DNA of 64,000 nucleotides from Embleya sp040629175 (GTDB lineage: Bacteria > Actinomycetota > Actinomycetes > Streptomycetales > Streptomycetaceae), in the NCBI RefSeq assembly GCF_040629175.1, contig NZ_JBEXUX010000047.1:18465-82464 (forward strand), given 5' to 3'. Position 1 is the first letter of the stretch. Each line of letters starts with the position of its first letter. Below, one piece after another: positions 52,796 to 61,674 of this stretch. A program made the position numbers and the translations under genes. The notes below the pieces were generated by a model that worked only from the letters and a program-made list of their open reading frames with translations, was not told the DNA's origin and searched no databases.

Positions 52796-53160
52796 CCCCC
52801 CAGGCGCTCGTGGCCCGGACGGACCTCCTCACCGCAGTTCGGGCAGGACCCGGGTGCCGAACGGACCGGCTCGTCCACGGTGTTGATCCGGTTGTAGAGC
52901 TCCTGGAGATGCGCCAGGTCGGCGGCGAACAGGGTCTCGATGGTGCGCGGCGTCACCGTCTCCACGCCACCCACCCGGATGACCACCCGGCTGAGCAGAA
53001 TCACCGACAGGTAGGCCGGATTGCGCTGCACGCGCGGGTCGGCCAGCGGCAGGATCTCGTCGGCGGCGGTGGCCAATCGCATCGTGCCGTCGCGATGCAG
53101 CGCGCCGTCCTCGCCGAGCAGCCCGATCGGCAGGGTGAAATCGTGTTCGATCTGCAGCAT
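52768..53160 (-). CDS. Small tail protein with C-terminal zinc-ribbon half (Pvc6-like position)
   Basis: A 130-residue protein. ATG 53160 chosen; GTG 53166 (GTGA overlap with the tube stop) is the coupled alternative. It begins LQIEHDFTLPIGLLGEDGAL, continues AYLSVILLSRVVIRVGGVET and ends with CPNCGEEV near the C-terminus, a single CxxC knuckle. This type sits right behind the tube gene in eCIS loci and looks like a phage tail-assembly protein. Exact role unknown. Confidence 0.8.
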   Translation of the reverse strand: MLQIEHDFTLPIGLLGEDGALHRDGTMRLATAADEILPLADPRVQRNPAYLSVILLSRVVIRVGGVETVTPRTIETLFAADLAHLQELYNRINTVDEPVRSAPGSCPNCGEEVRPGHERLGGSVDIRSIG

Positions 53161-53162
53161 CG

Positions 53163-53600
53163 TCACTGGACTCGCACCAGACCCTCGTGGACCAGTTCGA
53201 GGGCCTCGATCGCGATGTCGTCGGACTCGGCGGTCAGCGGCGGCGCGGTGTACTTGGTCGGCCAGGCCCGGACGAAATTCCACCGCGCGGTCACCACCCC
53301 GCGCCGATCCAACAACAACACCGCGCCGTTGCGCCGCAGGATGTCGCCCTCGACGATCTGCTGATGCCACTCGTACAACTCGGTGTCGGTGGTCATGCCC
53401 CACTTGAGCATGATGTTCGCGTACTTCGCCTGACCGGGGAACTTGTACGGGGTGATGTTCCACCCGCCCTCGCGGTGCTCGATCACGTCCACCGTCGCGT
53501 CGAGGCCGGTCACCTCGTGGAACCCGACCCGGATGATGCCGTCGAGTTCGACCTTGAAGTTGAAGTTGACAAAGGGATCCTGGATATCGCCCGTGCTCAC
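53163..53600 (-). CDS. Inner tube protein (Hcp/gp19-like, Pvc1/5-type)
   Basis: A 145-residue tube protein. Signature: DPFVNFNFKVELDGIIRVGF, then EVTGLDATVDVIEHREGGW and KYANIMLKWGMTTDTELYEW. The end has ARWNFVRAWPTKYTAPPL and EALELVHEGLVRV. It polymerises into the rigid inner tube that carries cargo. Only one tube gene is present in the locus, whereas Afp and Pvc have two. Confidence 0.95.
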   Translation of the reverse strand: MSTGDIQDPFVNFNFKVELDGIIRVGFHEVTGLDATVDVIEHREGGWNITPYKFPGQAKYANIMLKWGMTTDTELYEWHQQIVEGDILRRNGAVLLLDRRGVVTARWNFVRAWPTKYTAPPLTAESDDIAIEALELVHEGLVRVQ

Positions 53601-53693
53601 GGCGTCCTCCGCTGCCTGTCCGTTGCCGATCCTGGGTGCCCGCGAACGGGCCCGCCCGCGGTCTGGTGCGCGCCGCCGCGCGCGGCCGGCCCG

Positions 53694-55661
53694 CTACTGT
53701 TCGCTCACCTCCGCGCCGCCGTCCCAGATGCCGATCCGGACCACGATGAACTCCGCCGGATAGACCGGCTGTACGCCGACCTCGATGTAGAGCAACCCGA
53801 GTTTGCGGGTGCCGGGCGGATTCAACGCCTCGTCGATGCGGACGAAGAAGGCGTCCTTGGCCTTGGCGCCGAACAGCGCGCCGTCCCGCCAGACCCGGGT
53901 GAGGAATTCGGTGAGGGTGTGCCGGAGCCGGCCCCACAACTCCAGGTCGTTCGGCTCGAACACGGCGCCGCGCAGCCCGAGTTGGATCGACTCCTCCAGG
54001 AACAGGAACAACCGCCGCACGTTGATGTACTGCCAGTTGCGGTCGCCCGTCGTGGTCCGCGCGCCCCACACCACCGGCGACCCGCGTCCGGGCAGGATCC
54101 GCAGCGCGTTCACGCCGTCCGGGTTGAGCAGGCCCTGATCCGCGTCGCCGAGCCGGCGTTCCAACCCGAGCGCACCCGCGATGCCGACATTGGCCGGGGC
54201 CTTGTGCACCCCGCGGGTCGCGTCGGTGTGCGCGTAGATCCCGGCGATGTGCCCGGACGGCGGCTGGAGCACCACCGCCGCCTTCGACGGGTCGCGGAGC
54301 TGGATCCACGGGTAGTACAACGCCGCGAAGCCCTTGTCCAACGCGCCGGTGAGCTGCGCGCGTTGCGCCTTGACGGTGACCACGTCGACGCCGGGCGCAC
54401 TGTCCAGGATCGCGAAGCGGTCGTGGAGCGACTCGCAGTGCTCGACGATCGCCCGCTGCGCGCCGATGTCGGTACAACCCGGGGCCAGGACCAGCGAGAT
54501 CTCGTCGATCGGCCGCAACAGCCGCAGATGCTCGTCGATCCGCCCGGCGACATCCGCCCAGGACGTCGCCGGGGCGTCGGCGACCGCACCCGCCAACACG
54601 TACGTCCCGGCCTTGGGCCGCGGATCGCCCGCCGGCGTCGGGGCGTTCGCCGGAATCACGATCCGCAGGTAGTTCGCGGGCACCGCCGGGCCGCCCCACC
54701 AGCGCGGATGCGAGGCCGTCGTGGACAGGTTCGGGTAGGTGGCCACGCTGCCGTCGCGGTCGGTGACGGTGAGGTCGAACTCGGCCGTGGCCACCCGGGT
54801 GGGCCCGGTCAGCTTGTAGGTCTTGGTGAGCGGCCTGCGCAGGGTGATCGCGTCGTTGGTGACCGCGGCGACGATCCCCCACTCGGTGCTGGTGCCGTCG
54901 CCGATCCGCACCGACGAGCCGACCGGTACCAGCGGGCGCAGCGCGACACCGGCCGGCACGGTGAACCGCAACACCGTGTCGCCGGCGACCGGATCGGCCG
55001 AGGTCACCGTGCCGCCGACGAAGTCGATCGTGCCGGACAGACCCTCGTCGAGCACGATCGTGTCCGGCGCCTGCACCGACTTCACCCGCAGCGTCCGGGT
55101 CTCCGCGCCCTTGGCCACCGACACCCGTTCACCGGCGGCCAGACCGTCGACCGCGTTCACCGTGAGCACCCGCCGGGTGGCGTCCACGGCGGTGATGTTC
55201 GCCGTCCCGCGCACCACCGGCAGATCCGTCCCGGCGCCCGCCGCGGTCAACGCGGCGGCCAACGCGCTCGAATCCACGATCCGCACCGAACCACCCGCGC
55301 CGTCCGGGCCGTCCACCAGCGCCACCGCGCGAGCCACCGCCGGTGCGCCCGTCGCGCGACCCGGCAGATCGGCACCTGCGGGTGCGGCGGTGCCCACCCG
55401 CAGCACGAAGCACTGGGTGCCGCCGTTGCGGAAGAACCCGTCCACCGCGAGCGGCAGATAGTAGGGCACTTCGCCGCCGTCCACCGGCGGCCCGAACAGC
55501 GCGGTGAACGCGTCCGGGCTGGTCACCAGGGTGGGTTCGGCGATCGGCCCCTGTGCGCTGATGCCGATGAACGCCGCGACACTGGTCGACACGCCCTGGA
55601 TGGGCGCGGCGGGCTCGGTCTCTTCGATGTAGACGCCGGGGTACGAGACCTGCACGGCCAT
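53694..55661 (-). CDS. Contractile tail sheath protein
   Basis: A 655-residue sheath. It starts VSYPGVYIEETEPAAPIQGV, then STSVAAFIGISAQGP, the hallmark of eCIS sheaths. Domain I contains PYYLPLAVDGFFRNGGTQCF; a long inserted beta-rich region (about 150-330: RVLTVNAVDGLAAGERVSVA, VVLRFTVPAG-like strands) forms the outer surface. The conserved core returns with LVLAPGCTDIGAQRAIVEHC and NWQYINVRRLFLFLEESIQL. It ends LGLLYIEVGVQPVYPAEFIV. Only one sheath gene exists, so the sheath is homopolymeric. Confidence 0.96.
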   Translation of the reverse strand: MAVQVSYPGVYIEETEPAAPIQGVSTSVAAFIGISAQGPIAEPTLVTSPDAFTALFGPPVDGGEVPYYLPLAVDGFFRNGGTQCFVLRVGTAAPAGADLPGRATGAPAVARAVALVDGPDGAGGSVRIVDSSALAAALTAAGAGTDLPVVRGTANITAVDATRRVLTVNAVDGLAAGERVSVAKGAETRTLRVKSVQAPDTIVLDEGLSGTIDFVGGTVTSADPVAGDTVLRFTVPAGVALRPLVPVGSSVRIGDGTSTEWGIVAAVTNDAITLRRPLTKTYKLTGPTRVATAEFDLTVTDRDGSVATYPNLSTTASHPRWWGGPAVPANYLRIVIPANAPTPAGDPRPKAGTYVLAGAVADAPATSWADVAGRIDEHLRLLRPIDEISLVLAPGCTDIGAQRAIVEHCESLHDRFAILDSAPGVDVVTVKAQRAQLTGALDKGFAALYYPWIQLRDPSKAAVVLQPPSGHIAGIYAHTDATRGVHKAPANVGIAGALGLERRLGDADQGLLNPDGVNALRILPGRGSPVVWGARTTTGDRNWQYINVRRLFLFLEESIQLGLRGAVFEPNDLELWGRLRHTLTEFLTRVWRDGALFGAKAKDAFFVRIDEALNPPGTRKLGLLYIEVGVQPVYPAEFIVVRIGIWDGGAEVSEQ

Positions 55662-55674
55662 GGCGGGTGTCCTC

Positions 55675-56589
55675 TCAGGTGAAGCGCAGTTCGATCAACG
55701 CGTCGGGTGAACCGGGGACCTGGACGTCGGCGGGTGCGGGCGGCGGCAGTCCGGCGGCGGTGACCCGCGCCAGGTAGGCGCCCGGCCGCAGGCCGACGAG
55801 CACGAAGCGCCCGTCGTCGCCGCTGCGCACCCGTGCCACCTCGCGGCCCGCCGGGTCCGCCAACACGACGTCCGCGTCCGGCACCGGGATCGGCGGCACC
55901 GCCGGGCCGCCGGTGGCGTCGAGCACCAGGCCGCCCACGTCGGCGAGTTGCTCGCCGGCACCGGTTTCCCCCGGGACGGCGTCGTAGGAGGTCAGCACCG
56001 TGTGCACGACGCCGTCGAGCCGCCGATCCGGTTCCGGGACCGGCATGGTGACGATCAGATACACGGCCGGCCGCCACGAGGTGGCCCGGCCGACGGTGCC
56101 CCAGAACTCGGCGAGCTTGCCGAAGCCGTCCGGCGGCACCACCTCCACCGGCAGCTCCGCGTCACGCAACGTCGAGGGCAGCTTGGCCAGTTGCTCGGGT
56201 GTCAGGATCGCCGAGGCGACCATCGGGTCCGCGTCGAGCAGCAACGTCAGGACCGCACCGAGCACCGTGTGCTCCTGCTCGGTGGCGGGCATCTGGGCAC
56301 TGTCCTTGGCCGCGTTCCACGCGGTGATCAGGTAGTGGCAGCGGATCCACGCCGGCTCCCGGCGGTCCACGATCCCGGCGGGGGTGCCGACCCGCCGCCG
56401 GATGTTCATCCGCCGATGCCGATCCTCGCGCAGGTCCACCAGCGCACAGTTGACCCACACCCCGGTACTCGCGCCGACCCGCTGTCGCCAGTCGTCGTCG
56501 GGCGGCTGAAACCCGATCCGCGCACTCGTCAGCCCGGGCACCCCGGCGACCAGCGTCTCCCGAATGATCAGGTCGAGGATGTCGATCAC
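55675..56589 (-). CDS. DUF4255 cap/terminator protein (Pvc16-like) with C-terminal carboxypeptidase-regulatory-like domain
   Basis: A 304-residue protein from GTG 56589 (GTGA overlap with the effector gene). The DUF4255 domain (1-200) reads VIDILDLIIRETLVAGVPGL, then WIRCHYLITAWNAAKDSAQM and EHTVLGAVLTLLLDADPMVA, and ends RPAVYLIVTMPVP. The C-terminal 85 residues form a small Ig-like/CarboxypepD-reg domain (GGLVLDATGGPAVPPIPVPD, VRSGDDGRFVLVGLRPGAYL). In Afp and Pvc, DUF4255 proteins cap the distal end of tube and sheath. Confidence 0.92.
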   Translation of the reverse strand: MIDILDLIIRETLVAGVPGLTSARIGFQPPDDDWRQRVGASTGVWVNCALVDLREDRHRRMNIRRRVGTPAGIVDRREPAWIRCHYLITAWNAAKDSAQMPATEQEHTVLGAVLTLLLDADPMVASAILTPEQLAKLPSTLRDAELPVEVVPPDGFGKLAEFWGTVGRATSWRPAVYLIVTMPVPEPDRRLDGVVHTVLTSYDAVPGETGAGEQLADVGGLVLDATGGPAVPPIPVPDADVVLADPAGREVARVRSGDDGRFVLVGLRPGAYLARVTAAGLPPPAPADVQVPGSPDALIELRFT

Positions 56590-59324
56590 GGCTTTTTGCC
56601 CTTCGGGGAGGCCGGTTCGAAGACGAGGGCCTCGTTGTCGGGCGCACCCTGCCACCAGTAGGTGATCCGGCCTCCGGTGCGGTTCGCGGCTTGCCGCATC
56701 GCCCGCACACAGGGGCCGCAGGGGTCGTACTGGCCGATGATGTGCATCGTCTGCCCGGGCTTCAGCGGGATCTCGTGCACCGCCTTGAACTCGGTGTGGC
56801 TCTCGTCGTTGGCCTGCCGCATCCCCACCTCCGCCCGCCGCGCCTTGCCGACACCACCGCTGTGAATCGTCGTCCCGTCCCGCACCAGGAGGCCGGTCTC
56901 GTCGTCGACGACCACCACGTGCGCCTGGTGCGGAGGCCGATATTCGCTCGCCCTTTCGCGCTCCACGTCGGCACCCGAACGTCGCCGATACCGCTCGGTC
57001 AGGACCGCCCCGGCCACGGAATCGCCGCTCTTCTCCAGAGCCGCGAGCACGCGGTCCGACTGGCCCTCGTAATACGTCTTCAGCCGGTTGTAGGTGTCCT
57101 CGTCCGAGAAGATGCCGGCGCGCGACTCCTTGGCCCGGGCCTTGGCCTCCTTGAGCTGCTGCCGATGAGCCTGCTCGGTCGTCTTCGGTGCGGCTTTCGC
57201 CGATGCGGCCCTGTCCGCAGCCGCCTTGCGGTCGGCGGCCTTCTTCGCCGCGGCCTCCTTTCGGGCCGCGGTCGCCGCCTTCTTGTCGGCGGCCTTCTTC
57301 GCGGCGTCTTCCTTCCGGGCCGCGGTCGCCGCCTTGCGGTCGGCAACCTTCTTCGCCGCGGCCTCCTTCCGAGCCGCCGCAGCCTCTTTCCGGGCCCCGG
57401 TCGCCGCCTTGCGGTCGGCAACCTTCTTCGCGGCGGCCTCCTTCCGAGCCGCCGCAGCCGCCTTTCCGTCCGACGCCTTCTGCGCCGCAGCCGCCTTGGC
57501 CTTTGGGACGGGAGCCTTCGCCGGGGCCGGCGCAGCCGTCCCCGCGCCGTGTTGCGCCTCTCCGACGTCGGCCGATCCGGAGGCGGCCTTGGCCGGAGGC
57601 ACCGAGGGTGCCTTCACCGGTGCCTTCACCGGCGCGGCCTTGGGCACCGGAACCTGCTCGACCGAACCCGCCGAACCCGCCGGCCCCGGCTCGGCCTTCG
57701 CCGAACTCGCGCTCGTCGCGCCGGCCTGCTCAGCCGTACCGGCCGCCGGGACCGGCGTCACGGCCTGCGACGTGTGCCCGGTGCGCTTGGCCGCGGCCTT
57801 CCCCGGAACGTTCGTGACAGTGGGCTTCGTACCGCCGGCCTTCGGCGCGGCAGCCGGCACCGCGGGTGTCGGCGACACGACGGCGGGCGCGGTCACCGGT
57901 GGCGCCGGCATGTCCAACGGAGTGCGCGGCTCGCCGCCCGAGCGTGGCTGCGTCGGTGCCGTCGATTCCTCCTTGCCCGCCTTCGGCGAGCCGGCCGCCG
58001 GTGCCCCCTCACCACGAGCCTTCGCAGTCCGGCTCAGCGCGGCCTGCAGAAGAATCTGGTGCAGCAGAGCCAGGACGGCCTTCGCCAAGTCCTTCGCGTC
58101 CTGCTTGAGCGCGGCGTCCCGGTCCGCTCCGGGCGCCCGCGCCCAGTCCTGCGCCATCCGCACCACCAACGGCTTGAGCGTCACCCCCGCCAACGCCAGG
58201 TCGATCAGCAGCCGGGCGATCTTCTTGTTGGCACCGCCCGCGCGCATGCCGGCCACGGTGAGCACCGCGGCGACCACGGCCGTCCAGAATTCCTCGGTGG
58301 GCGACCCACCGTGCGGAATCCTGTTGAAGGCGTCGATGATCGGCTTGATGGCACCCACGATGTTCACCGCGGCAAGCGCGGTCTTGACCACCTCGACGTC
58401 GAGCGCCGTGAGCACGACCTTCGCGCCCAGTTGCCCGAAGATCTCGTACAACTCCCGATCGGTGAACAGGTCGTCGTTCTGCGGCCTCGTGGTCCCGAAG
58501 GTCTGGTCGTACTTCTTCTCGACCCAGTCACCGCCTGCGGTGACCAGTGGGGCGATGGTGGGTGCATGGGTCGTCGGATCGACCAGATCGACCGTCTTGG
58601 CCCAGTCGCGCACCGCGTCCAGCACCGGCGCGCCGGCCAACGCATCGGATGTGGCCCGCACCCGTGCCCGGTTCTCGGCGCTCAGGTCCAGGTCCGACGT
58701 CACCCTGTCGACGGCCTGCCCCCGCAACTCCTGCACGCTGTACACGAACCCGACCAGGGTGTCCGGGATCCCGGCCAGTTCCAGCAGGACTCCCTCCGCC
58801 ATGCCCAGGTTCTGCATGTTGAGGGCACGCGCCTCCGCCTTGGCCGCGGCCTGGTCCTCCTCGCCCTTGGGTGCACGCGACACCCCGGCCGCCGTACCGC
58901 CCGCAACGGGCGCGGACAGTCCCGCGGCGGCCCGCGCGCCCGCGCCGTGCGCGGCGCCCTCGGCGGCGGTGCCCGACGGGTGCACCCCGTCCGGCCCGGG
59001 CGCCGGGCCACCGCGCCGCTGCTGGAGCACGTGCGCGAGTTCGTGACCGATCAGCGCCCGCCCGGCCGGCGAGTGCGGGTCGTAGCGGCCCGGCCCGAAC
59101 ACGACGTGCCGACCCACCGCGTACGCCTTCGCGTCCAGGCGATCGGCGGACGCCGCCGCCTCGGCGTCGGTGTGCACCACCACGTCACCCAGCGACGCAC
59201 CGAACGAGCGCTCCATCGGAGCCCGTACCGACGCGTCCAGCGGCCGGGCGTGCTCGGTCCGCGACTCCAGCGCGGCGGGCAGGTGCGCCCCGGCGCCGCC
59301 GCCCGCCTTCGGGCCCGACGCCAT
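56586..59324 (-). CDS. DUF4157 eCIS cargo protein with C-terminal deaminase toxin domain
   Basis: A 912-residue polymorphic toxin-like protein. The N-terminal DUF4157 domain (about 25-105) contains FGASLGDVVVHTDAEAAASA and the metallopeptidase-like HELAH at 94-98; this domain marks eCIS cargo. A helical middle (about 165-415) is followed by a Pro/Ala-rich linker (to about 606), then a Lys/Ala repeat segment (607-737). The C-terminus (about 740-912) is a cytidine-deaminase-fold domain with His843-Thr-Glu845 (SHTEFKAVHEI) and Pro868-Cys869-Gly-Pro-Cys872, the zinc and proton-shuttle residues. The surrounding GQTMHIIGQYDPCGPC and GGRITYWWQG fit the Pput_2613-like toxin deaminases. Target (DNA, RNA or nucleotide) is unknown. 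ATG 59324 shares one base with the ATPase stop. Confidence 0.88.
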   Translation of the reverse strand: MASGPKAGGGAGAHLPAALESRTEHARPLDASVRAPMERSFGASLGDVVVHTDAEAAASADRLDAKAYAVGRHVVFGPGRYDPHSPAGRALIGHELAHVLQQRRGGPAPGPDGVHPSGTAAEGAAHGAGARAAAGLSAPVAGGTAAGVSRAPKGEEDQAAAKAEARALNMQNLGMAEGVLLELAGIPDTLVGFVYSVQELRGQAVDRVTSDLDLSAENRARVRATSDALAGAPVLDAVRDWAKTVDLVDPTTHAPTIAPLVTAGGDWVEKKYDQTFGTTRPQNDDLFTDRELYEIFGQLGAKVVLTALDVEVVKTALAAVNIVGAIKPIIDAFNRIPHGGSPTEEFWTAVVAAVLTVAGMRAGGANKKIARLLIDLALAGVTLKPLVVRMAQDWARAPGADRDAALKQDAKDLAKAVLALLHQILLQAALSRTAKARGEGAPAAGSPKAGKEESTAPTQPRSGGEPRTPLDMPAPPVTAPAVVSPTPAVPAAAPKAGGTKPTVTNVPGKAAAKRTGHTSQAVTPVPAAGTAEQAGATSASSAKAEPGPAGSAGSVEQVPVPKAAPVKAPVKAPSVPPAKAASGSADVGEAQHGAGTAAPAPAKAPVPKAKAAAAQKASDGKAAAAARKEAAAKKVADRKAATGARKEAAAARKEAAAKKVADRKAATAARKEDAAKKAADKKAATAARKEAAAKKAADRKAAADRAASAKAAPKTTEQAHRQQLKEAKARAKESRAGIFSDEDTYNRLKTYYEGQSDRVLAALEKSGDSVAGAVLTERYRRRSGADVERERASEYRPPHQAHVVVVDDETGLLVRDGTTIHSGGVGKARRAEVGMRQANDESHTEFKAVHEIPLKPGQTMHIIGQYDPCGPCVRAMRQAANRTGGRITYWWQGAPDNEALVFEPASPKGKKP
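57204..57506 (-). repeat. Lys/Ala-coding repeats within the cargo gene
   Basis: The stretch encodes about four imperfect copies of a 17-18 residue unit (ARKEAAAKKVADRKAAT type), repeated at about 54-bp steps. It gives a long, strongly basic, probably helical or extended segment between the linker and the deaminase domain. Confidence 0.85.
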
Positions 59325-61366
59325 CAGAGCACCCCGAGCGCGACGGGCGCCGGTGGCAGGGGCCCGATCTTGTCGTACTCGCGTGCCATCGCGCGCAGCA
59401 CCGCGGCCCGGTCCAGGACCCGCCCGTCGGCTGCCGCCAAGTGCGCCGCCGCGACCGCGACGTTGTGGATGTGGCCGCCGGAAAGCGGGTAGTTCTCCGC
59501 CAGTTCGGCCAGGTCCACGTCGACGTCGCGCGGCAGCGCGGGCGGCCAGACGCCCTGCCAGATCCGCCGCCGCTCGGCGACCTCGGGAAACGGGAAGTGC
59601 ACGCAGTAGGTCAGCCGCCGGATGAACGCGTCGTCCATGTGGTGCAGCAGGTTCGTGGCCAGCACCGCGAGCCCGTCGTGATCCTCCAACCGCTGGAGCA
59701 GGTAGGCCACTTCCAGGTTGGCGTAGCGATCCCGCGCGTCGTGCACCTCGCTGCGTTTGCCGAACAGCGCGTCGCACTCGTCGAACAGGAGCACCGCGTC
59801 GGTGCGCGCGGCGGCGGTGAACACCGCATCCAGGTTCTGTTCGGTCTCGCCGATGTACTTGGACACCACCGACGCCAGGTCCACCCGATAGAGCGGCAGT
59901 CCGAGCCGGCCCGCGACCAGCCGCGCGGCGAACGTTTTGCCGGTGCCGCTGGGCCCGGCGAACAACACCGACACGCCGCGTCCCTGGCCCGGCCGCGCGG
60001 CGAATCCGTGTTCGTCGAGCACCGTGCGATGGGCGCCCAGATGCGCGCACACGTCGTGCAGCCGCTCGCCGACGTCGGTCGGCACGACCAGCGCCGACCA
60101 GTCCTGCGATGTGCTCAACCGGGTGGCGAGCCGACCCAGTTCGCCGCCGGTGACCCGCGCGGCCACCTCGGCCGCCTCGGTCGCGGCGATCCGCGGTTCG
60201 CCGCCCGCCTCGACCCGTCCCCGGGCCCTGGCGGCCACCGCGTCCAGGGTCTGCCGCAGTTCGGGGCCGGCGAGGTGGGTCCACCCGGCCAGTGGATCGG
60301 CCCCGACACCGCCGGTGACCCGCACACCCCACTCGGCCAGCGCTGCGGTGAGGCCGCCCGGGCCGCCCGTCGCCGGCGCGCGCCGCACGGGCAACGAGAC
60401 CACCCGCTCGGCCGGCACCTCCGGCCCGGTCGGCGCGAGCGAGTCGGGACCGCCGATCACGACGGCGTGCGGGAACCGCTCCCATACCGACGCGGCCGGC
60501 GTCAGCGTGTGTGCGTCCACCACGAGCACGGCCTCTCGCAGGATCGCCTCGGCGGCCAGTCCGCGCACCAGGGCCGGGTCGGTCAGCGCCTCCGGTCGTA
60601 CGGTCAACGCCCGACGACCGGCCCGGGACACACTCCACCAGGCCAGATCCAGACCCTGCGCCGGCGCCGCGCCGTAGAGGTGGGTCAGCGTCGGGTCGTC
60701 CCCCGCGAGCCGGCCGACCAACACCTCGGCGGTCTCCGGATCGGCCACGCCGGCGGGCACGTAGGTGTCCAGGGTCGCGAACGGCACCAGTTCGTCGGCC
60801 AGTCGGGCCACCGCGAAGATCCGCCGCAACAGCACGGCCGAGGGCCGCACGGCGCTCGCGTACGAGGGCCCGGAGCCGGTGCCGAGCGGCTCGACCATCC
60901 CGCAGCGCACCAGTGGCCCCGCCGACGAGAGCCGCACCGCGACCGTCGCCCGGTCCGCACCGTTCGCACAGCACAACCGGGCGAGCAGGTCGAGCGTCGG
61001 GTACGGCTGCCCGGGATCCCGCTGCAGCCACCCGATCACCCGACCGAACGCGGGGTCCAGGTCGGGTGCGAGCGCCAACGCCACGACGGCCAGATCGAAC
61101 GCGTCGAAGCCGTGGCGGGTCAGCGGCATGGCGATGTGCGCGGGCAACGGTGGGCCCGTTATTACTGCGGGCTCCGGGCGCGGTTCGTCCGCCAGCGCGG
61201 CGAGCACCTCGCCGTACGACGGATAGAGCCGCTCCAGCGAACTCTCCTCGGGCTGCCGGTCGATCGCCGCCACGGCCCGGGACAACACGTCCGCGATCCA
61301 CCGCTCCAGGCCGGAGAGGTCGGGAATCGCGGATGCGCTCGCGGCGATCGAGGCGGTGGCGGCCAT
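59324..61366 (-). CDS. AAA+ ATPase of the injection system (Pvc15/Afp15-like)
   Basis: A 680-residue ATPase. ATG 61366 has AAGGA 7-8 nt upstream. The N-terminal 440 residues are a family-specific region (DAFDLAVVALALAPDLDPAF, helical). The AAA+ core has Walker A GPSGTGKT at 471-478, Walker B LLFDE at 526-530, pore-loop-like SKYIGETEQN, sensor ATN and the arginine-finger region DDAFIRRLTYCVHFPFPEV, then LSGGHIHNVAVAAA. eCIS ATPases of this type are thought to thread or load effectors, or to act in assembly. It opens the operon and is followed directly by the probable cargo gene, supporting a loading role. Confidence 0.93.
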   Translation of the reverse strand: MAATASIAASASAIPDLSGLERWIADVLSRAVAAIDRQPEESSLERLYPSYGEVLAALADEPRPEPAVITGPPLPAHIAMPLTRHGFDAFDLAVVALALAPDLDPAFGRVIGWLQRDPGQPYPTLDLLARLCCANGADRATVAVRLSSAGPLVRCGMVEPLGTGSGPSYASAVRPSAVLLRRIFAVARLADELVPFATLDTYVPAGVADPETAEVLVGRLAGDDPTLTHLYGAAPAQGLDLAWWSVSRAGRRALTVRPEALTDPALVRGLAAEAILREAVLVVDAHTLTPAASVWERFPHAVVIGGPDSLAPTGPEVPAERVVSLPVRRAPATGGPGGLTAALAEWGVRVTGGVGADPLAGWTHLAGPELRQTLDAVAARARGRVEAGGEPRIAATEAAEVAARVTGGELGRLATRLSTSQDWSALVVPTDVGERLHDVCAHLGAHRTVLDEHGFAARPGQGRGVSVLFAGPSGTGKTFAARLVAGRLGLPLYRVDLASVVSKYIGETEQNLDAVFTAAARTDAVLLFDECDALFGKRSEVHDARDRYANLEVAYLLQRLEDHDGLAVLATNLLHHMDDAFIRRLTYCVHFPFPEVAERRRIWQGVWPPALPRDVDVDLAELAENYPLSGGHIHNVAVAAAHLAAADGRVLDRAAVLRAMAREYDKIGPLPPAPVALGVL

Positions 61367-61674
61367 GTCGCGATCCTTGATCATCGGCCGGGAGCACGTC
61401 ATCCACCCGAAAGGACGATCTTTGCCGGCCCGGGAGTAGATCCGCGGTGGACCGCAGACGTCGCCACCTCCACCCGAGGTGGAGATCGAGGTCCACCCCA
61501 TCGAAACCGGGCCCGACTTCCGAACGGACCGAGGCCGGTTGCGGATGCCCGTCCGCCGGGCGTCCACAACCGGCCGCGGAGCGCGCACATCGCCGGCAGG
61601 CGCGCGCACGGCGTGCGCGCGCCCTGGGTGTATCCACCGGGGAACTTCAGGACACGCCCTACGGCACATCCACT
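61367..61674. other. Promoter region of the injection-system operon
   Basis: About 310 bp between the divergent-in-function but same-strand LuxR regulator and the ATPase gene. It holds a compact inverted repeat at 61464-61482 (listed separately). No terminator for the regulator gene is obvious, so some read-through into the operon is possible. Confidence 0.5.
61464..61482. promoter_or_regulatory. Inverted repeat upstream of the operon
   Basis: CCACCTC, 5 nt, GAGGTGG forms a 7-bp dyad about 100 bp before the ATPase start codon. It fits a dimeric regulator site, possibly for the LuxR-type protein encoded next door. A transcript hairpin is the alternative. Confidence 0.4.
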
